From assembly GCA_022820485.1 (NCBI GenBank), contig JAJEFJ010000090.1, positions 62,001-126,000 on the forward strand: a DNA stretch of 64,000 nt, read 5' to 3'. The first letter of the stretch is position 1. The number at the start of each line of letters is the position of its first letter. This DNA is from Candidatus Latescibacterota bacterium (GTDB taxonomy: Bacteria > Latescibacterota > UBA2968 > UBA8231). Positions 42,478-51,329 of this stretch are shown here, piece by piece. A program made the translations under genes and the position numbers. The notes beneath the pieces were generated by a model. The model worked only from the letters and a program-made list of their open reading frames with translations, ran no database searches and was not told where the DNA came from.

Positions 42478-43827
42478 ATGAGAATGCCCAGAAACCCTAA
42501 GCCTTTCGACAAGTTGGTCTCGTCATACGAACCAAATGATTTGGTCAGGCTGCTAAGGTCGGACATTGGCAGCCTGACCAAGGACAGGTACCTGCATTGG
42601 GACCAGCTTCGTCACCTACCTCCTCCGGCAGGGTTTACGAGTCTTGACTGGTGGACTGCCGTCAAGTTCAAGCGCATGGTTTCGCGGCACGAGCTGCCAT
42701 TCAAGGACACTCGCGGTAGGCCGTTCTCATTCAGCGATACGGGGAACCTGTACAGTCGGCTCCATCAGGTGGATCGGGACGCGAGCGGGAGAATCGAGGT
42801 TCCCCACGGCGACGCGGTCAACAGCGGCTCCCGCGAACGGTATATAATGAACTCTCTGATCGAAGAGGCGATCACGTCAAGCCAGCTAGAGGGTGCCGTC
42901 ACGACCCGCCGGGTTGCCAAGGAGCTGCTGAGATCAGGCCGCCCGCCACGCGACAACAGCGAACGGATGATCGTCAACAACTACTCGGGCATGGAGTTTC
43001 TACGCGAAAACATCGACGAAGAGCTGACAGTCTCCATGCTCATGGACCTGCAAAGGACATTGACGGAAGGGACGCTTGATCCCGATGCGGTCGGGCGGCT
43101 CCGGCGGCCGGCCGACGTGGTCGCTGTGGTGGACCAGCGCGACGGCGAGGTCGTGCACACGCCCCCGGACGCCAGTCAGCTCCGCGACCGCATCGAATTG
43201 CTCTTGGATTTCGCCAATGGACGCACCGAGGACGATCAATTCCTGCATCCGGTCATCAAAGCCATCCTCCTTCACTTCATGGTCGGCTACGACCATCCGT
43301 TTGTAGATGGAAACGGACGGACCGCAAGAGCACTGTTCTACTGGTCCATGGCGAGATCGGGGTACTGGCTGACCGAGTTCCTCTCCATTTCAGCGGTCAT
43401 TCAGAAAGCACCTCCTCAGTACGTTCGCGCGTACGTGTTCTCCGAGATCGACGACAACGACGTCACGTATTTCCTCGACTATAAACTGCGGGTGATCCTA
43501 GACTCGATCCGCCTCTTGCACGCGTACTTGGCGCGCAAGACCAAAGAGACGAGTAAATTGGAGGCCATGCTCCGAGGTTCTGATGCGGCCTTGGTGCTAA
43601 ACCATCGCCAAGTGGCTCTGTTGGGACACATGCTGAAGCACCCCGACGCCTCGTACACCATAGATGGGCACCAGCGATCCCACAACGTCACATACGAGAC
43701 GGCACGCACCGACCTCCGTGCTCTCGACAAAATGGGATTAATCGTCAAGTACACGGGTGGACGTAAATGGATATACAGGATAAGCGACAACTTCGAAGAT
43801 CAACTCAAGCAGGTCGTCGCGCCCTGA
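42478..43827 (+). CDS. Class II Fic family AMPylase with C-terminal winged helix
   Basis: A 449-residue Fic protein. The active motif HPFVDGNGR is at 273-281 with catalytic His273. The N-terminal inhibitory helix motif SSQLEG (Ser134 to Gly139; S/T-x3-E-G/N) is intact, so Glu138 should hold the enzyme autoinhibited. The C-terminal 90 residues (DAALVLNHRQVALLGHMLKH, SHNVTYETARTDLRALDKMG) form a DNA-binding-type winged helix. Such proteins transfer AMP to target proteins and often regulate their own promoter. A perfect palindrome lies upstream. There is no separate antitoxin gene. Confidence 0.87.
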   Translation: MRMPRNPKPFDKLVSSYEPNDLVRLLRSDIGSLTKDRYLHWDQLRHLPPPAGFTSLDWWTAVKFKRMVSRHELPFKDTRGRPFSFSDTGNLYSRLHQVDRDASGRIEVPHGDAVNSGSRERYIMNSLIEEAITSSQLEGAVTTRRVAKELLRSGRPPRDNSERMIVNNYSGMEFLRENIDEELTVSMLMDLQRTLTEGTLDPDAVGRLRRPADVVAVVDQRDGEVVHTPPDASQLRDRIELLLDFANGRTEDDQFLHPVIKAILLHFMVGYDHPFVDGNGRTARALFYWSMARSGYWLTEFLSISAVIQKAPPQYVRAYVFSEIDDNDVTYFLDYKLRVILDSIRLLHAYLARKTKETSKLEAMLRGSDAALVLNHRQVALLGHMLKHPDASYTIDGHQRSHNVTYETARTDLRALDKMGLIVKYTGGRKWIYRISDNFEDQLKQVVAP

Positions 43828-43882
43828 CGAGTTATAGCCCTTACCGCCTCGGGCAAGTCCAGTAGCCGACGACCAAACCCCC

Positions 43883-44833
43883 TCACCATACAAACACCGT
43901 CCCCAACAATTCATCGGGCGTATCCCGCAATGTGTCGTAGATGCGCTTGGCTTCGCTTACCGGGACGACGTCGCGGATTAAAGGCGCAATCTTCACCAAC
44001 CCCCGCTCGACCAGACGACACAGATTTTGCAGGTCATCGCGATCAAAATGACTGTTTTGTTTTAGCTGGATCTCGCGTCCCTGACCAAGATTAAAGGTAT
44101 AGGTCACTTTGTCCCGTCCCGCGATGAATACAACCCGGCCGCGCTGGCGCACAGCATTAATAAGCTGATCCTCCATACCCAGCACGCCAGCAAAGTCAAT
44201 CACCGCATCAAACGTCCCATCGGCGATCCCTTTTCCCCATCCGTCCCCTGCAACATTCACAACGGTTTCAGCCGTACCAATCTGCTCGGCAAGCTCCAGC
44301 CGGCTGGCATCGATGTCGCAAAGCGCGACGCGCGCTCCCATGCCAGTAGCAATCTGTGCGGCGACCTGACCAATGATGCCAGCCCCCACGATCAACACCC
44401 GTTCTCCCATCTGCAACTCGGCATTGCGACAGGTGCGCATGGCGACACTGGTCATCCCGAAAAGCGCCGCCTCCTTGCGGTCGATCGAGTCGGGCAGCTT
44501 GATGAGCAAGCCATCTTCTGACATCACGACATACTCGGCATGGACGGCGCTCATATACAACACATCCCCAACCTGTAGTTCGCTGACATCGGGCCCCACC
44601 TCAATCACCCGTCCCACATTTTGGTAGCCGTTGCCGCCGGTGGGCAGTTGTTCATCTTTGGGAGCGTAGTTGCCACCGATCAGTTGATTGCGTTCGGTGC
44701 CGTTTGTTATCCCGGAGTAGATCGTCTCGGTCTTGACTTCGTTGCCGGTTGGTCCCTCCGGCTCAGGCCAATCGTGGACGAGGACTTTTTGCCTTCTCTT
44801 GTCAGGTAGGCCTTGAATACTCAACGTCCGCAT
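43883..44833 (-). CDS. Medium-chain zinc-type alcohol dehydrogenase family protein
   Basis: A 316-residue MDR-family enzyme. The Rossmann segment VLIVGAGIIGQVAAQIA is near residue 148, followed by RVALCDIDASRLELA. The N-terminus has NGTERNQLIGG and a NGYQNVGRVIEVG block but no clear catalytic-zinc Cys/His/Glu set, so it may be a zinc-independent or bchC/threonine-dehydrogenase-like form. ATG 44833 is preferred; a longer frame to 44905 enters the ThuA remnant. It is cotranscribed with, or follows, that remnant on the minus strand, a pairing seen with intact ThuA genes in sugar loci. Confidence 0.8.
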   Translation of the reverse strand: MRTLSIQGLPDKRRQKVLVHDWPEPEGPTGNEVKTETIYSGITNGTERNQLIGGNYAPKDEQLPTGGNGYQNVGRVIEVGPDVSELQVGDVLYMSAVHAEYVVMSEDGLLIKLPDSIDRKEAALFGMTSVAMRTCRNAELQMGERVLIVGAGIIGQVAAQIATGMGARVALCDIDASRLELAEQIGTAETVVNVAGDGWGKGIADGTFDAVIDFAGVLGMEDQLINAVRQRGRVVFIAGRDKVTYTFNLGQGREIQLKQNSHFDRDDLQNLCRLVERGLVKIAPLIRDVVPVSEAKRIYDTLRDTPDELLGTVFVW

Positions 44834-44840
44834 TCCGCCC

Positions 44841-45126
44841 CTAGATTCTTCCCGCCAGCCACTGAATTCCTCGCGCAATAACCGTGCGAAAATTTGGGTC
44901 GGCAAAGACCTGGTTGTCGTGACCTGACTGACAACAAAACACGCGGGCGTTCTTGTACTGCCGAGCCCACGCTAAAACTTTCATACTTTCTGCCTGCATC
45001 TGCAGCAAAGTTCTCCAAATCCTGTAGATAAAAATCAATTTCGGAAATGCTCCTGAACAACCCGTGAAATCCCGGTACATCAAAGGCATGTTGTCCGGTT
45101 ATCACCGCTGTGTTAATCTTGCTCAT
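44841..45126 (-). pseudogene. Remnant of a ThuA-domain gene (internal deletion and frame change)
   Basis: From ATG 45126 the frame reads MSKINTAVITGQHAFDVPGF and continues to LENFAADAG, a ThuA (trehalose utilisation) N-terminus. A different frame then encodes MKVLAWARQYKNARVFCCQS and VFADPNFRTVIARGIQWLAG, the ThuA C-terminus, ending at 44841. Intact ThuA proteins are over 200 residues; here only about 95 codons remain, so the middle has been deleted across a frame change. AGGGTATTATG-type leader sequence is still present. Confidence 0.75.
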
Positions 45127-45146
45127 AATACCCTCCAATTATAGCC

Positions 45147-45479
45147 CTATCCTCTCTCTAGGCGCGGCCGCACCTCTCGCTCCAAGCGGTCCGCTAGTTC
45201 GTCTTCTGCTACATCCAGTGCATAGTCCATCTGAATGCCCATCCAGAATTGGGGGGACATGTTGAAGTAGCGAGCGAGTCTCAGAGCGGTATCAGCAGTA
45301 ATGCCTCTTTTCCCTAACACGATCTCATTGATACGTCGGGGTGGTACGCCGATGGAAAGCGCGAGGTGGTTCTGACTGAGATTCATCGGCTTGAGGAACT
45401 CTTCTAACAAGACTTCCCCCGGATGAACAGGAGCCAATTTCTGTTCCGCACTTAGAACGAAAAACTCGCCCCCAGCCAT
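45147..45479 (-). CDS. higA: HigA-type XRE antitoxin without a visible toxin partner
   Basis: A 110-residue XRE helix-turn-helix protein. VHPGEVLLEEFLKPMNLSQ, VPPRRINEIVLGKRGIT and ALRLARYFNMSPQFWMGIQ are diagnostic of the HigA (VapI) antitoxin family. The ATG at 45479 lies 28 bases inside the end of the TonB receptor gene. A HigB toxin normally lies just upstream, but that place is taken by the receptor, so this is an orphan. It may survive as a regulator. Confidence 0.85.
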   Translation of the reverse strand: MAGGEFFVLSAEQKLAPVHPGEVLLEEFLKPMNLSQNHLALSIGVPPRRINEIVLGKRGITADTALRLARYFNMSPQFWMGIQMDYALDVAEDELADRLEREVRPRLERG

Positions 45480-47827
45480 AAATTGACGGGATTCCCTGGG
45501 GTGAAGTGGATCTCCGAAACAGGTTCCTCTTCGTCCCGCAGCCGCGATTCAGTGTCGAACTGCGCCTCGTTCCACGTTGTATTCAGCACGTTCTCTACGC
45601 CCAGATTAAACCGCCAATCGCCGAGGCGATAGGCTCCGTTGAAATCGACGACAGTGTAGCCCTTGGCCGTGATACTGCCGTCCTCGTTGGCGGGCCGGTC
45701 GCCGATGTGGCGGTAGCGCAAGCCGCCTTCTACGCCATTGGGATGGTACCAAGTCAAGCCTCCGGTAGAGGTACGTTGGGGGGCCAGCGGGATCTCATTG
45801 GCGTCGTTGGGTTCGTCCACGGCCTCACCCCGAGCGAGATTGAGGTCCACATCGGCCCACAGCCACGGATGCAGTTGCAGACGGGCTTCCAGATCTAGCC
45901 CCGCCCGCCGGGTTCTGCCGCTGGCCTCAGTGGTGCCAGCATCGCCGACAAAGACGAATTCGCTCTCTAGATCCAGCCACCACAGAGCCGCTCCCACGTT
46001 CAGCCGTTCAAACAACCGAGTCCGCAGGCCGGTTTCGGCTCCTACCGCCCGCGGCAAGGTTCCTTCTTCGAGGTGGCCCGGATCGATATAGCGTCCCGCT
46101 AACTCAACGGCAACGTCGGCCTCGCTGTGCCCATCGCGCCGCATGACCCGACGGATTTGCGAGGCCCGGGCGTCAATGACGTTGTTGCGGGCGTCGTTGG
46201 AATGGAAGCCAGTGCCGACATTGGCAAAAAGATCCACGGCGCGGCTGGGGCTATACACCAAGGTTGCTTTCGGGCTGAGTATGGAGGCTTGAGCAAAGCC
46301 CGAAGCGTGGGGCAACTCGCTGGGAAACCCTTCGCGGTGGTCGTCAACATTGAAAGTGAAATAATCGCCGCGCAGCCCTAGGATCATTTTCAAGTGCGGG
46401 GTGAAAGCAAGTTCCTCTTGGATCCACAGGAACAGGTTGCGCTCCACCACATCGGCATTAACCAGCGACGCTAGGCGTTGGCGGTCCGGGCTTTTCCACA
46501 ACCCCACGGCCGCATTATCTGCGCGCAGACCGCCCCCTATCGAGGTATGAGCCAAGTACGGCCCCCAGTTGTGGAAGAAGGAATACCGGCTGTTGATCCC
46601 GGTAACTTGGCGATCATCGGTCTGTTCGATGGTGTCGCCGCGCTCGGGGTCGTCGAGGAAGAAGGTGAAGTTGGAAAACAGCTTAAACTGATAGCTAACC
46701 AAGTAGGCCTGCAGATCGAAGGTACTCGTGCCAGCCTCTTGAACGTGGAAATTGACGTGGAAATCTTGGCGGCCGGTGGTGCCTCCTTCCAGATCATCAA
46801 TAGCACCCCAGCGATCAATGAGGCCCTGTTCTACGGCCCGTTGTGGGATCTGCCCGGAGGCGTCCCAAGCCGAACTAAACCCGCTGGTGGTCAAGGTAAG
46901 GGTGGAGCGGTCGGAGAGGTGGTTGTGGTACTTGCCGAAGAGATTGAGGCGCTGCAGGCCCTGGGGTCGATTGACCGGGCCATCGGTGTGGTAGTACTTG
47001 CCCGCGAAATAGGCACTTTGCTCGGTATCGGCCAGCGGAATCTGGTAGAGCATGGTGTACTCGGCCGTATTGAACCCACCCCCTTCGAGTTGAATAACGT
47101 TGCCGTCGAGGTGGTCGCGGGTGCGATAGGCGACGGCCCCGGCCGTAGCCAGATTGCCGAATTCGGCAAAGTACGGCCCTTTCTTAACGTCCAGTTGCTC
47201 GACGACTTCGGGAATGAGGAAGTGTAGGTCGGCGTAGCCTTGCCCATGGCCGTGGGAGACCATATTCACGGGCACCCCATCCACCGAGATGGCCACATCC
47301 GTGCCGTGGTCGGCGTCAAAACCGCGCAGAAAAATCTGTTCGGCTTTGCCGCCGCCAGCGTGTTGGGCGATGATGAGGCCGGGGGTCAATTGCAGCATCT
47401 GATGGGCCGTGCGATTGGGCCGGGTTTGCAAGTCAAATTGGCGCACCGCCCGCGAGGAGGCCGCGGAAAAGGCCCGGTCGGCTTGGATCAGCATTTCGCC
47501 CATGTGTACGGGGCTAGGAGTCAGGGCGGCGGTCAAGCGAGCTTGCTCGCCAGAGACCACCTGCAAGGTCTCGGTGCGAGCGGCATAACCGATCATACTG
47601 ATTTCCACTTGGTGGGTGCCTACAGGCACGGCCGGCAATACGAACTGACCTTCCAGATCCGTGACCGCCCCCAGCAAGGTATCGACGAGGCGAATGTTGG
47701 CCCCGGGCAGCGGTTCGCCGGTGGCCGCATCGGTTATCTTGCCACTTAGCTGGGCTGCTGGCTGGGCTGTTATAGGATGGACGACTAGCAAAGTCGCTAG
47801 CATCGACAGATAGACCATACTGCGCAT
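45452..47827 (-). CDS. TonB-dependent outer membrane receptor
   Basis: A 791-residue receptor. A signal peptide (MRSMVYLSMLATLLVVHPIT, cleavage likely after AQP near 23) leads to a CarboxypepD_reg-like domain (about 27-110: SGKITDAATGEPLPGANIRL, GTHQVEISMIGYA). The plug domain is at about 120-230 (IFLRGFDADHGTDVAISVDG). The beta-barrel ends in aromatic LWLGASFSF with terminal Phe, the BAM recognition signal. AAGGAG precedes the start. No TonB/ExbB genes are nearby, so energy must come from elsewhere. The ligand is unknown; the adjacent sulfatase and polymer-degrading-like genes suggest an organic compound. Confidence 0.9.
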   Translation of the reverse strand: MRSMVYLSMLATLLVVHPITAQPAAQLSGKITDAATGEPLPGANIRLVDTLLGAVTDLEGQFVLPAVPVGTHQVEISMIGYAARTETLQVVSGEQARLTAALTPSPVHMGEMLIQADRAFSAASSRAVRQFDLQTRPNRTAHQMLQLTPGLIIAQHAGGGKAEQIFLRGFDADHGTDVAISVDGVPVNMVSHGHGQGYADLHFLIPEVVEQLDVKKGPYFAEFGNLATAGAVAYRTRDHLDGNVIQLEGGGFNTAEYTMLYQIPLADTEQSAYFAGKYYHTDGPVNRPQGLQRLNLFGKYHNHLSDRSTLTLTTSGFSSAWDASGQIPQRAVEQGLIDRWGAIDDLEGGTTGRQDFHVNFHVQEAGTSTFDLQAYLVSYQFKLFSNFTFFLDDPERGDTIEQTDDRQVTGINSRYSFFHNWGPYLAHTSIGGGLRADNAAVGLWKSPDRQRLASLVNADVVERNLFLWIQEELAFTPHLKMILGLRGDYFTFNVDDHREGFPSELPHASGFAQASILSPKATLVYSPSRAVDLFANVGTGFHSNDARNNVIDARASQIRRVMRRDGHSEADVAVELAGRYIDPGHLEEGTLPRAVGAETGLRTRLFERLNVGAALWWLDLESEFVFVGDAGTTEASGRTRRAGLDLEARLQLHPWLWADVDLNLARGEAVDEPNDANEIPLAPQRTSTGGLTWYHPNGVEGGLRYRHIGDRPANEDGSITAKGYTVVDFNGAYRLGDWRFNLGVENVLNTTWNEAQFDTESRLRDEEEPVSEIHFTPGNPVNLWLGASFSF

Positions 47828-47983
47828 TATCCATTTCTCCTTATCGGATTTACCAGGAGATAACGACCTTCAGGCCGCTCATATTCTGGGGATAACCTAA
47901 GGGGACCGCCTTAAACGCAAAAATCGTCATTCCCAGAACAAAAATCAAACAGACGGGCGGCGTTGCACCGCACTTTGCCTCGC

Positions 47984-49174
47984 TCAGACCAAGGCCATGA
48001 GAAATTTGCCAGCCGGCACCACCCGGACGTCGGTGTTGCGATCCAAGTAGTCGTGCTGGTTGGATGTAGTCACACAATAGCGCTGTTCAATCCCCAGTTT
48101 ATCGGCGAAATAGCGCAGATGTCCCAAGCCCTTGGGCGCTCCGACCTTGCACTCCACCAAAAACCAAGGCCGACCTTCCCATACCACCAAGAAATCAACT
48201 TCGCGCTTCTCCAAATCGCGCAGGTAATACAACACTACGTCGATGCCGTGGCTGTCCTCGTAGTAATGGCAGAATTTTAACAGATGAGCCGCGACCATAT
48301 TCTCGAAGCGGGGGCCCTTCTCCTCCACCTCGGACCAGTCCCAAAGATAGTACTTGGATTCTTTTTTTAGGGCCCGTTCCAAGCGCCGATGATAAGGAGG
48401 CACTCGGAACAGATAGTAGTTGCGGGCCAGTAACTCGATCCAGCTCTTGACGGTCTTGGGGCTAGCCTCGACATCTTCAGCTAAGTTGCTGATCGACAGA
48501 GGCGAGCCGACTCGTCCGGGAATTAGGCCGCCTAGCAATTCGACTTGGGCCAAGGCACGCACCGTTTCGGCCTCGCGGATATCCTCTCGGAATACCCGCT
48601 CAAAGCGCTCTTTCTGCCAGCGTTTGAGGGTGCGCTGGCGGGCGGCAAGGCAGGGTTCGGGAAAGCCGCCGAAGGTGAGCAAGGTGTCCAAGTGATCGCC
48701 CGCTTGGTCAAAGATCAAGCGGGGACGCTCGGTGGGAAAGGGCGACATGGCCGCGTCGGGGGCGTTTAGTTCGCACAGGGAGAAGGGATGGAGACGGTAG
48801 TAGCGGTAGCGTCCCAAGAGCGAATCGCCGCCCCGCCGGAAAATATCGAGTCGGGAACTGCCCGTGACCATGATGCGCTGATCGGACAGACGAGTATCCC
48901 ACAGCCCCTTGACCAGCCCTTTCCACCGGGGATACTTGTGGATTTCGTCGAAAATGAGAAAATCGGTCTCAGGCGGCCAATGCCCGTCGAGCAAGGCGCG
49001 GCGGTGAGCGCGGTTGTCCCAGTTCAGATAGGTCGTTGCCTTGAAATCCTCGCCGACCAACCGCGCCAGCGTGGTCTTGCCCACCTGTCTGGGCCCGCCG
49101 ACAAAGACCATGCGCTGGTCCAAGTCTTCTGCGACATGGCTTTCGAGATAGCGGTGTTGGAAAGGCATGGACAA
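47984..49174 (-). CDS. AAA_14/DUF4143 ATPase
   Basis: A 396-residue ATPase. Walker A is GGPRQVGKTT (26-35) and Walker B FLIFDEIHK (72-80). ITGSSRLDIFRRGGDSLLGR-type sensor sequence follows (VTGSSRLDIFR). The C-terminal DUF4143 domain ends with REVDFLVVWEGRPWFLVECK, a nuclease-like E-x-K core (about residues 330-350). Proteins of this type are abundant in archaea and anaerobes and act as stand-alone regulators or nuclease-like ATPases of unknown target. The leader holds CAACTCCA and TGGAGTTG inverted repeats with a nearby ACTCC-AAATTATCA direct repeat (49217-49266). Confidence 0.85.
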   Translation of the reverse strand: MSMPFQHRYLESHVAEDLDQRMVFVGGPRQVGKTTLARLVGEDFKATTYLNWDNRAHRRALLDGHWPPETDFLIFDEIHKYPRWKGLVKGLWDTRLSDQRIMVTGSSRLDIFRRGGDSLLGRYRYYRLHPFSLCELNAPDAAMSPFPTERPRLIFDQAGDHLDTLLTFGGFPEPCLAARQRTLKRWQKERFERVFREDIREAETVRALAQVELLGGLIPGRVGSPLSISNLAEDVEASPKTVKSWIELLARNYYLFRVPPYHRRLERALKKESKYYLWDWSEVEEKGPRFENMVAAHLLKFCHYYEDSHGIDVVLYYLRDLEKREVDFLVVWEGRPWFLVECKVGAPKGLGHLRYFADKLGIEQRYCVTTSNQHDYLDRNTDVRVVPAGKFLMALV

Positions 49175-49354
49175 TTCTCCGAAACGTGCGATACATCACC
49201 ATGAGAAAATGGACCCCAACTCCAAAATTATCAATACAAAAATGGAGTTGACTCCCAAATTATCAGGTAGGTGGGTGGCACTGTACCGAATGGAGTCCAA
49301 CTTAGTTTGAAGCCTAACGTCGGCGTCGAAAAGCGGTTGCCGTAGCTTTGAGGA

Positions 49355-51199
49355 TTACCTATCGCGCAGCAGGAACACGCGGTCGGTGTTGAAGAAATCG
49401 CCAACCCGCTCGTCGCGGTACGCACCACCGGCGATCAACAGGCGACCGTTGACAACAGCAGCCGCAGCCCAGCTAACCGGCGAGGGCAAGTCGGGACCGC
49501 GATACCACTGGCCGGTAGCCGGTGTGTAGGCAAAACTCGCCGTCTGACCGCTTTTGGCCCCTCGTCCGCCCATGACCCAGACGCTGCCGTTGAAGGCCGT
49601 GCATAGCGGAGCGCCGGGAGGCCGCGACGGATGCTCAATTTGGCTCCAACTATCTTGCTCGGGGTCATAGACGAACAGGCCCGGGCACTGGGACGCAGGG
49701 CCGGCGGCAATGTAGATTTTTCCATTCAGCACGCAGCCGCTCGCCTGAAACACCGGGCCGGGCGCAGGGGCATCAACCCGCCAACTCGTCTCCCCAACTC
49801 CAATGCTCAGTACTTCTGTCGTCGGGCTTTCGTCGTCGGCACCGCCCACGGCGTACAACCGGTCGTTGACGGTGAGGGCCACCACTTGCCCTGCTTTGCG
49901 CGGTAGCGGCGGGCCGAGGCGATAACTCCGCGTGCGGGGATCAAAAATTTCGACGGTCTCCGTCGCCCGCGTCCCTCTGCCAGCGCGGAAGAGGCCCCCC
50001 AAGAGCCAAAGCTCGTCGTCGAGGGCGGCGATGCCGGAATAAGCCTTACCCGGCTCCAGCATGGGCGGCTCCACGCGCCACGTACCCGAGGGGATGTGGT
50101 AGGACCACACGTGGTCGAGGTTTACCCACTCAGACGCGGGCCAGCCGAAGAAGGTCTTGCCCCCGGCGGTGTACAGACGGTCCCCAATGCGGGCAAAGAT
50201 GTGGTCGTGATTACCCGCTGGCATCTTCGGCTGCTCGTCCCAGTGCGCGTGCCAAGCCTGCTCAAGATCTGCGAGACGCTGGACTTTCCCCGCCCTCAAC
50301 ACCCAAAGACTGCCAGAGCGTGCGTGCAGCAGCGCCTGCACCGGACCATCCCCTCCCGTCTGAATCTCCCGCCAAGCCGGCGGACCATCGACATTCACAG
50401 TCAGTTCGCGCAAGCTGCCATCGGCAAAGCCGACTACGATCTGAGCGCCGCCGCGCGCAATCGCGGTGATGCGAGCATCGACGGGATTGGCAAAGGAGCG
50501 ATGAGGCCCAGCCGAGCGGGGATCAACGCGCAAGACGGAAGACTCCAGGGCCATCCAGACGAAACCAGCGTCGTCGGTGACAGCACCCTGCCAAGAGCCG
50601 GCGAGTTGATTCGCGGGCAGGTCGAGGCGCTGCCAGCCGTGGGGACGTTGGTCCGTCAGGACGGCGACATCCTGCCGCTGGCCATCGTCAGCAATAGCCC
50701 ACACATTGCCGAAGGGATCGTCGCACACTGGCGTGATCTTCCACCCGGTTGGGGCGATCGGCGCAGCCTCAAACATGGCATCGCCCCGACGCACCGCACC
50801 GCACCCGGCACACCAAACATCGCCCCACCGCGTCGCCAGCAACGGTCCCGGTGCCCCTTGGACCAGGAAGGAAGGCGTCCGAGAAACCGGCTCGCCCCCC
50901 TGGCGCGGATAGCGCAGAACCTCGTCGTCGCGGGCTATCCACAAATCCCCGTCGGGGGCAATTTGCAGACCTTGGACGCGCCCTTCGGCAACGACCTCCC
51001 AAGCGTCGGCGTCATCAGCGGCGTTGCGGGCGACGATCCCCTCGGAGCCGAGGACGGCGACATAGGCTCGTCCGTCGCGGTCTTCGAGGAGCAGGCTCGG
51101 CCCGTCGGGCAAGGTGTCGGCCGCAGCAAGTCCGGCGGAAATGACCATGAGGCAACCTATTCGATAGAGGGATCGGAGGGGGATGAAATTAAGCAGCAT
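49355..51199 (-). CDS. Secreted Kelch-repeat protein
   Basis: A 614-residue secreted protein. The N-terminal signal (LYRIGCLMVISAGLAAAD) may start at ATG 51199 or at the ATG 17 codons later. The N-terminal half has regulator-propeller-like turns (GLQIAPDGDLWIARDDEVL). The C-terminal half is a Kelch propeller with repeats LYAVGGADDESPTTEVLS, IYIAAGPASQCPGLFVYDP, VWVMGGRGAKSGQTAS and LLIAGGAYRDERVGDFF. Two propellers are thus fused. It may bind glycans or be a secreted oxidase-like scaffold. It follows the VIT/VWA gene on the same strand after a 130-base gap. Confidence 0.78.
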   Translation of the reverse strand: MLLNFIPLRSLYRIGCLMVISAGLAAADTLPDGPSLLLEDRDGRAYVAVLGSEGIVARNAADDADAWEVVAEGRVQGLQIAPDGDLWIARDDEVLRYPRQGGEPVSRTPSFLVQGAPGPLLATRWGDVWCAGCGAVRRGDAMFEAAPIAPTGWKITPVCDDPFGNVWAIADDGQRQDVAVLTDQRPHGWQRLDLPANQLAGSWQGAVTDDAGFVWMALESSVLRVDPRSAGPHRSFANPVDARITAIARGGAQIVVGFADGSLRELTVNVDGPPAWREIQTGGDGPVQALLHARSGSLWVLRAGKVQRLADLEQAWHAHWDEQPKMPAGNHDHIFARIGDRLYTAGGKTFFGWPASEWVNLDHVWSYHIPSGTWRVEPPMLEPGKAYSGIAALDDELWLLGGLFRAGRGTRATETVEIFDPRTRSYRLGPPLPRKAGQVVALTVNDRLYAVGGADDESPTTEVLSIGVGETSWRVDAPAPGPVFQASGCVLNGKIYIAAGPASQCPGLFVYDPEQDSWSQIEHPSRPPGAPLCTAFNGSVWVMGGRGAKSGQTASFAYTPATGQWYRGPDLPSPVSWAAAAVVNGRLLIAGGAYRDERVGDFFNTDRVFLLRDR

Positions 51200-51329
51200 T
51201 GTGGCCAGCTTTCTTCGTTTGCAGAGTACATCTTCTGTCGTTTCAATACGTTAGAGGTTGCAATAATAGATACCTGCCCAGAGGCGGTCAATCTCGATGA
51301 TGCCGCGGGCGACCCTTCGTTCTATGGCT

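Noticed and set aside
46478-47227. 249-codon plus-strand open frame opposite the TonB receptor
   Set aside because: It lies entirely antisense to a well-supported receptor gene, has no recognisable domain or ribosome site, and arises from GC-rich codon bias.
49217-49266. CAACTCCA/TGGAGTTG inverted repeat and ACTCC-AAATTATCA direct repeat as an insertion-sequence end
   Set aside because: Short, imperfect, with no transposase nearby; mentioned only in the leader of the AAA_14 gene.
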